Position numbers and translations under genes: made by a program. Shown here piece by piece: positions 52,718 through 55,325 of a stretch of 55,325 bases of DNA. This DNA comes from Planctomycetota bacterium. GTDB lineage: Bacteria; Planctomycetota; J058. The notes under the pieces are model-generated. The model ran no database searches. It was not told the DNA's origin and saw only the letters and a list, made by a program, of their open reading frames with translations. Positions within the stretch are counted from its first letter, which is position 1; every line of letters starts with the position of its first letter. The stretch is taken from NCBI GenBank assembly GCA_019636275.1, contig JAHBXY010000002.1, positions 120,213-175,537 on the forward strand, in the 5' to 3' direction.

Positions 52718-52788
52718 GCCACGGGGGGAACGGAGCCGCGAGCGAGGCGAGGTCGCGGAGGCCGAGGCGCTGCGGCCGCAGCCGTCGA
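52718..52788 (-). repeat. Dispersed GC repeat, copy 5 (short, without hairpin), at the stop codon of the next gene
   Basis: On the minus strand the stop TGA is followed directly by TCGACGGCTGCGGCCGCAG, then CCTCGGCCTCCGCGACCTCG and CTCGCTCGCGGCTCCGTTCC. It matches the ends of the other copies but lacks the GCGCGC stem. It is probably an internally deleted or minimal form. Confidence 0.7.
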
Positions 52789-53592
52789 TCAGTCCAGGAT
52801 GCCCATGGCCACGAAGCGCACCTCCTGCTCGAGGGTCAGCACCTCGCGCAGGGCGGCCTGGGCGGCGGCCAGCTCGAGCCGCTGGAACTCCTCGGCCTGG
52901 CGCAGGACGTCGACGCGCTGCCGCACCTCGTGCTCGCGGGCGCCGCCCTCGAGGGCGTTGCGCAGGTCGTCGCGGCGCACCTTGCGCCCCTCGTTGAGCC
53001 CGATCCGCAGGTCGACGACCCGCTCGACGAGCTGCATGACCACGACGGTCTCGTCGGGGCCGAGGAACAGGGCCCGCTCGGCCTTCGAGAGCACGATCCG
53101 CCGCGAGAGCGGCGGCGGGTCGAACAGCTCCGTCGGGTCCTCCCAGGCGCGGCGCGTCTGCTCCATGCTCTGGGCCCGCCGGTCGAACTGATCGACCAGG
53201 AGCTCGAACTCGCGCTGCTGGTCGGGGCTCAGCACCGCGTTGATGCGCTCGGCGACCTTGACGCGCACGTCCTCGAACGTCGAGCGCATGCGCTCCATGT
53301 CGGGCATGCCGCGCTCGGGGTTCCACAGCTCGGCGGCCTGCCGGAACGCGTCCCGCACCGACTCGTCGAGGATCGTCTTGATCTTGCCCCGCTGCGACGG
53401 GTCGAGGTCCAGCTCGCGCGCCAGCCACTCGACCGCCTCCTCGCTCCACTGCGGGTTGGCCCACGGCGCGCCGCCGCCGCCGCGGCGCTGCTCACCCTCC
53501 CCCTGCGGGCGGGGAGCCGGCGGGTCCTGCGCCAGGGCAGGGGCGGTGAGGGCCAGGGAGACCAGGAGGAGCCATGCAGGGGCGCGCGTCAT
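52789..53592 (-). CDS. Exported helical protein, Spy/CpxP-like
   Basis: 267 residues. A signal peptide (1-21, ending LTAPALAQ) is followed by a disordered Pro/Gly/Arg stretch and long charged helices. The part 'LDLDPSQRGKIKTILDESVRDAF' and 'LSPDQQREFELLVDQF' resembles LTxxQ-type periplasmic helical proteins that act as chaperones or metal sensors. The remaining third (LSRRIVLSKAERALFLGPDET...) is not recognised. GGAG lies 8 nt before the ATG. Assignment to the family is tentative. Confidence 0.55.
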   Translation of the reverse strand: MTRAPAWLLLVSLALTAPALAQDPPAPRPQGEGEQRRGGGGAPWANPQWSEEAVEWLARELDLDPSQRGKIKTILDESVRDAFRQAAELWNPERGMPDMERMRSTFEDVRVKVAERINAVLSPDQQREFELLVDQFDRRAQSMEQTRRAWEDPTELFDPPPLSRRIVLSKAERALFLGPDETVVVMQLVERVVDLRIGLNEGRKVRRDDLRNALEGGAREHEVRQRVDVLRQAEEFQRLELAAAQAALREVLTLEQEVRFVAMGILD

Positions 53593-53666
53593 GTCGTCCA
53601 CTCCGTGAGTCGGATCCGCGGTCGGCGGCTCGCCTGCTGGATACGCTCGGGATCCCCGACCGTTGG

Positions 53667-53705
53667 ACCGGAGCGGACCGGAGCGGACCCGGAGCGGACC
53701 CGGAG
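53667..53705. repeat. 10-11-bp tandem repeats (ACCGGAGCGG)
   Basis: Four head-to-tail copies, two of ACCGGAGCGG and two of ACCCGGAGCGG (the last incomplete), between the upstream gene's stop at 53706 and the signal-peptide gene at 53592. Could be a regulator site array or a slippage product. Confidence 0.6.
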
Positions 53706-54152
53706 TCACCGGCCGCCGAAGAGCTTGCGGAACCAGGCCATGACCCCCTGCCCGTCGCCCTCGGGCCTGGCGCCGACCACCGTGGCGACGCACTCCGCGC
53801 ACACGAACTCGTCGTCGATCCGGTCGAGGCAGGCGCGGCAGAGGAGGTCCGAGCAGCGGGTGCAGGCGGCGACGACCGGCCGCGCGGGGTGCTGCCGGCA
53901 GCGCTGCGCCTCCTCGCCCTCGCTCGACATCATGACCTTGAGCTCGGCCGACTCCATGAGCCGGCGCTGGAACTCGGTGTCGTCGAGGTCCGGCTCGCCG
54001 GGGAGCTCGAGCGGCAGGTCGACCTCGTGGGCCTCGGCGCGCGGGTCGTAGAGGATGTCGCCGCACTGCTTGCAGCGCAGCCGCCACGGGCCGACCCGGC
54101 CCGTGTCGATCGTCCGCAGCACGCCGCATCGGCACCGCACCTGCAGCCGCAC
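53706..54152 (-). CDS. Zinc-ribbon / B-box-like protein
   Basis: 148 residues from a GTG at 54152. An N-terminal zinc ribbon (CRCG...CKQCG) is followed by an acidic linker and a second Cys/His module (CRQHPARP..CTRCSDLLCRACLDRI..FVCAECV) like a B-box. These combinations occur in planctomycete proteins of unknown role. No signal peptide; the C-terminal end is WFRKLFGGR. Start uncertain because no Shine-Dalgarno sequence is visible. Confidence 0.65.
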   Translation of the reverse strand: MRLQVRCRCGVLRTIDTGRVGPWRLRCKQCGDILYDPRAEAHEVDLPLELPGEPDLDDTEFQRRLMESAELKVMMSSEGEEAQRCRQHPARPVVAACTRCSDLLCRACLDRIDDEFVCAECVATVVGARPEGDGQGVMAWFRKLFGGR

Positions 54153-54182
54153 GCCGGCATCGTGGCACACCGGGGCCCCCGT

Positions 54183-54235
54183 CCGCCAGGTGGCCTGCCG
54201 CCAGGTGGCCTGCCGGGGCCGGCCCGCGGTAGGAT
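54183..54235 (+). promoter_or_regulatory. Duplicated 15-bp element and -10 box between divergent zinc-ribbon genes
   Basis: CCGCCAGGTGGCCTG occurs twice in tandem (54183-54197, 54198-54212). TAGGAT (54230-54235) follows at -10 distance for the plus-strand gene. The repeats may be operator half-sites shared by both genes. Confidence 0.45.
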
Positions 54236-54255
54236 GCGCGCGCGAGGTCTCCAGG

Positions 54256-54807
54256 GTGCCCGAGCTCGTCCACGACTGCGGCAAGCGGGTCCGCTTCCCC
54301 TCGGGCACCGAGGGGCGCCGCGGGCGCTGCCCCCACTGCGGCGGCAGCGTGTCGGTCCCCGAGGCCGCCGAGAGCGGCCTCGCCCCGCTGCCGCCGATCC
54401 AGCTCCACCCGCCGCCGAACTGGGACGAGTACCAGGCCTACCTCGAGGACCGGGGCCCCCCGCCGCGCAGCCCGCTCATGCCCCACAACCTCATGCTCCA
54501 GGCCGAGGCGGACGAGCGCTGGGAGCGCCAGGCGGAGGTGCGGCCCTCGCGCTTCAGCTGCCCCGCCTGCCGGGCGCGGATCAACATGGAGCAGGTGATC
54601 TGCACCGGCTGCGGCGTCGACTTCCGCACCGGCTACACGGTCGACCGCAGCGCCAAGCTCAACGAGAAGGGCCTGGCCTACCTCGAGCAGATCCCCTGGC
54701 TCGACGACGCGCGCCGGCGCATGGACGACGAGGGCGACGCCGACGAGGACGGCAAGCCGGGCCGCTTCAGCGGCAAGGCGCCGCGGCCGCGCAAGCGCCG
54801 CCTGTGA
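54256..54807 (+). CDS. Zinc-ribbon protein, unknown function
   Basis: 183 residues from GTG 54256 (GAGG 8 nt upstream). First zinc ribbon at the N terminus (HDCGKRVRFPSGTEGRRGRCPHCGG), second in the middle (FSCPACRARINMEQVICTGCGVDFRTG), and an acidic then basic C-terminal tail. Divergent from the other zinc-ribbon gene. Cytoplasmic; a nucleic-acid or protein-binding adaptor is plausible but not shown. Confidence 0.65.
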   Translation: MPELVHDCGKRVRFPSGTEGRRGRCPHCGGSVSVPEAAESGLAPLPPIQLHPPPNWDEYQAYLEDRGPPPRSPLMPHNLMLQAEADERWERQAEVRPSRFSCPACRARINMEQVICTGCGVDFRTGYTVDRSAKLNEKGLAYLEQIPWLDDARRRMDDEGDADEDGKPGRFSGKAPRPRKRRL

Positions 54808-54820
54808 GCGGAGGCTCCCG

Positions 54821-55303
54821 ATGACGCCGAAGGAGTTCGTCGCCAACCTGCTCGCCGAGGTGAAGCTCGCCGAGAAGCGCCTGGAGAAGGCGCGCGAGCG
54901 GCTCGCGCCGCAGGCCGAGCGCATCAAGGCCGCCCTGCGCGCCGGCGACCGGGCGGCCGCGGAGAAGCTCGCCCTGGCCTACGAGCAGGCCAAGGACGAC
55001 GCCGCCCGCGCCGAGGCCGACGTGGCCCGCGCGAAGGAGGAGCTCGACGAGGGCAAGCGCAAGGCGTCTGACGCCGAGCGCAACGCCCGCACCCTGCGCA
55101 CGGCCCAGGCGCTCGGCGGCGCGCTCGGGGCGTTCGGCGAGGCCATGGGCACCGTCGACGCCGCCGAGGACATGCTGCGCCGCCTCGAGGAGGAGGCCGC
55201 CCTGTCGGAGGCGCGCGCCGACCTCGCCCTCGAGGCGGCCGGCGAGCCGCCGCCACCCCCGCCCCCGCCGCGGCCCGAGGACCTGCTGAAGGAGTTCGAG
55301 TAG
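54821..55303 (+). CDS. Coiled-coil protein, PspA-like
   Basis: 160 residues. Almost continuous heptads (EVKLAEKRLEKARERL ... YEQAKDDAARAEADVARAKEELDEG), a Gly/Ala-rich hinge and a Pro-rich tail. It resembles the PspA/IM30 helical region but is shorter, so membership is uncertain. The ATG has GGAGG 7 nt upstream and lies 13 nt after the zinc-ribbon gene, probably co-transcribed. Confidence 0.6.
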   Translation: MTPKEFVANLLAEVKLAEKRLEKARERLAPQAERIKAALRAGDRAAAEKLALAYEQAKDDAARAEADVARAKEELDEGKRKASDAERNARTLRTAQALGGALGAFGEAMGTVDAAEDMLRRLEEEAALSEARADLALEAAGEPPPPPPPPRPEDLLKEFE

Positions 55304-55325
55304 GTGACCGACCCGGCGCCGCCCG
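55304..55325 (+). CDS. Possible start of a further gene (cut by window edge)
   Basis: GTG directly after the previous TAG, with GGAG about 10 nt upstream. It reads V-T-D-P-A-P-P to the edge. Too short for more to be said. Confidence 0.3.

Overview
The window is high-GC DNA (about 70% by eye) from a Gram-negative-type bacterium. The best guess is Planctomycetota or a near relative. The hints are tandem membrane Ser/Thr kinases with DWG in place of DFG, N-terminal 'type II secretion E'-like repeats on signalling proteins, lipoproteins and periplasmic proteins, and a ribosomal operon that runs rpsE-rplO-secY-map with no rpmD or adk. This assignment is an inference. No rRNA, tRNA, CRISPR array or insertion-sequence transposase was found.

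Layout. 1-6.6 kb: a type I restriction-modification operon (hsdR-hsdM-hsdS, minus strand; hsdS runs off the left edge). 6.6-9.2 kb: a small unknown gene, a divergent macro-domain protein, and a fatty-acid desaturase coupled to an orphan gene. 9.5-13.7 kb: a large CheB-CheR-PAS-histidine kinase-receiver fusion. 13.8-16.6 kb: an arsenic cluster arsM / arsR-aquaporin-arsC, in which a MIP channel takes the place of ArsB/Acr3. 16.7-25.7 kb: a methyltransferase, a PrcB/emfourin-like lipoprotein, an exported thioredoxin-fold protein with an in-frame UGA, a phosphopantetheinyl transferase, a membrane-anchored low-complexity protein, a P5C dehydrogenase and a TIGR01777-type epimerase. 25.7-32 kb: a frameshifted pseudokinase translationally coupled to an intact receptor kinase. 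32-48.3 kb: map, secY and the S10/spc ribosomal protein cluster, then fusA, rpsG and rpsL, all on the minus strand. 48.7-55.3 kb: a second EF-G-like GTPase, endonuclease III, and several unknown, periplasmic or zinc-ribbon genes.

Most notable. (1) The thioredoxin-fold gene at 19685-20533 reads through a TGA exactly at the first Cys of the C-G-P-C motif. A perfect 7-bp, 3-nt-loop hairpin begins 10 nt downstream, as expected of a bacterial SECIS, so it is very probably a selenoprotein (UGPC). (2) rpsE carries a Gly/His/Asp/Arg-rich N-terminal extension interrupted by an in-frame TGA that has no good SECIS. (3) A dispersed repeat family of about 70-160 bp occurs five times; four copies start directly at, or at, a stop codon, and four contain a GC-alternating hairpin. 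(4) A 152-bp tandem repeat contains hairpins that co-vary between its two copies.

Start codons were often chosen by Shine-Dalgarno spacing and by 4-nt stop/start overlaps (GTGA, ATGA, TTGA, TAGTG), which are frequent here. Domain assignments are from recognised motifs only; no database search was run.
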